Source: Bog-473 sp963750075 (GTDB taxonomy: Bacteria; Actinomycetota; Acidimicrobiia; Acidimicrobiales; RAAP-2). From it: a stretch of DNA of 64,000 nt. How positions within the stretch are numbered: the stretch's first letter is position 1; every line of letters starts with the position of its first letter. Below are positions 63,312 through 64,000 of this stretch, piece after piece. The translations under genes were made by a program, and so were the position numbers. Where the stretch lies: assembly GCA_963750075.1 (NCBI GenBank), contig CAVVPG010000001.1, positions 372,001 to 436,000 of the forward strand. The letters are read 5' to 3'. The notes under the pieces are model-generated. The model made no database searches, was not told the origin of the DNA, and was given only the letters and a program-made list of their open reading frames with translations.

Positions 63312-64000
63312 CTACTCGCGGGTGGTGTCAGGCAGTCCAACTAACGCGTCATTCGGCTCGCCCGGCTCATGACTCGACTCCGTTTGTTCGCGCCCGGTCG
63401 ATCGCCAGCGCACGATGGGCACAAGCACAGCCAACAGGGCAACGACGGCGCAAGCCTGGGCTGGCGCGCTGAAGGCACCAGTCTGTGACAGCGCCCCAGT
63501 CCCTGGGTTGATAGCTGCAATGACTCCAGCAGCTGCCATGCTGACGAGAGCGACCCATGGCAGCCAAGCCGAACGCCGGGCACCGACGAGGACGAGCAAG
63601 GGCACAACGAGCACGAGCGGCCCACCAATTGCAAAGATCACACCTGCGGAGAGCCCGATCGACAGCCACAACGGTACTCGCTTGCTCCACGGAGGCGAAG
63701 GCTCAAGGTCCACCCCGCGACGTTTGCCGATGACACCAAATGCAATGAGAAGGAGAAGGATGACGCCTAACGCCCCGAGTCCCATACCCAGCGCATAGAT
63801 CCGTTGCGGACCGAAAGTCAATTGGACGGTCCCGCCTCGGCCAGCAGGCACCAGGTAACCCTGCTGCCAACCATCGAGCCGGACAGGCGTGAGTGTCTTC
63901 CCGTTCAGCGTCGCAGTCCATCCCACGTTGTAGTTCTGGTGCACCTCCAGATACGTCCCAGGTCCAGAGGTCATGGTCAAGGTCCGCGACTCGGGACCCC
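63312..64000 (-). CDS. AftD-like arabinofuranosyltransferase, C-terminal part
   Basis: The frame is open to the right edge, so only the last 229 residues are visible. 'GTYLEVHQNYNVGWTATLNG' and 'LTPVRLDGWQQGYLVPAGRG' with 'GGTVQLTFGPQRIYALGMGL' match the C terminus of DUF3367/AftD-type proteins, a carbohydrate-binding domain that leads into membrane helices. Four or five helices follow, then a charged tail. AftD adds branching arabinose to cell-wall arabinan in mycobacteria; in this organism the glycan is not known. It converges on the repeat-protein gene; the 178-bp gap holds no gene. Confidence 0.75.
   Translation of the reverse strand, partial: GPESRTLTMTSGPGTYLEVHQNYNVGWTATLNGKTLTPVRLDGWQQGYLVPAGRGGTVQLTFGPQRIYALGMGLGALGVILLLLIAFGVIGKRRGVDLEPSPPWSKRVPLWLSIGLSAGVIFAIGGPLVLVVPLLVLVGARRSAWLPWVALVSMAAAGVIAAINPGTGALSQTGAFSAPAQACAVVALLAVLVPIVRWRSTGREQTESSHEPGEPNDALVGLPDTTRE

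Overview
The window is high-GC DNA from an actinobacterium, most probably of the Acidimicrobiia type (inference). The signs are: the gene order metG-tatD-(cell-wall gene)-rsmA-ispE; homologues of the tiny mycobacterial ribosomal proteins bS22 and bL37; a WhiB-type gene; an AftD-like arabinosyltransferase end at the right edge; and secreted 42-residue 'GYWLVASDGG' repeats. Many genes have a TANNNT -10 box about 6-8 nt before ATG or GTG, so leaderless mRNAs appear common. Genes are packed with GTGA/ATGA start-stop overlaps.

Layout. 1-9.1 kb (minus): surA-like chaperone, mfd, pth, rplY, prs and a short glmU. 8.2-12.3 kb: alpha/beta hydrolase, small membrane protein, tRNA-Gln, an OmpR/HK two-component pair, a VOC protein and bS22. 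12.3-18.4 kb (minus): DUF192, rsmI, metG, tatD, RlpA-like protein, rsmA, ispE. 18.5-21.4 kb: bL37, glpQ, and a three-gene unit with a SCO1-type copper protein and a PF03640-type lipoprotein. 21.45-24.14 kb: a decayed integrative element in the 3' end of ychF, flanked by 23-bp direct repeats. It holds a frameshifted whiB, small genes, a GH43-like secreted protein and an integrase remnant. 24.1-30.9 kb: ychF, a PfkB kinase, pepN, a methyltransferase and a lower-GC glycosyltransferase. 30.9-34.3 kb (minus): GT4, methyltransferase and toroid protein operon. 34.4-41.4 kb: acyl-CoA dehydrogenase, a CheB/CheR-PAS/histidine kinase operon opposite a LuxR-type regulator, and a CBS protein. 41.4-50.4 kb: MarR-MFS, NifU-like protein, FAH-family hydrolase, HdeD-like protein, a frameshifted C69 peptidase, P450, AhpD-like protein, a ribbon-helix-helix-like protein with a repeat operator, GNAT and a PASTA-like lipoprotein. 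50.6-54.0 kb (minus): a redox operon (Ser-rich anchored protein, ApbE, heme membrane protein, NuoF-like protein, ferredoxin). 54.2-58.6 kb: phosphotriesterase/lactonase-like protein, CoA ligase, crotonase, AhpD-like protein, YceI. 58.7-64 kb, lower GC: exported phosphoesterase, tRNA-Arg, a c-di-GMP-I riboswitch before a secreted repeat protein, and the end of an aftD-like gene.

Three apparent single-base frameshifts (whiB, C69 peptidase, GNAT start) lie in G/C-rich stretches and may be either real decay or sequence error. No CRISPR array, complete transposase or replication origin was seen. The most unusual signals are the att-flanked element in ychF, the leaderless promoters and small ribosomal genes, the RHH operator of three 8-nt repeats, two probable CTG starts, the truncated GlmU, the redox operon, and the riboswitch-controlled repeat protein.
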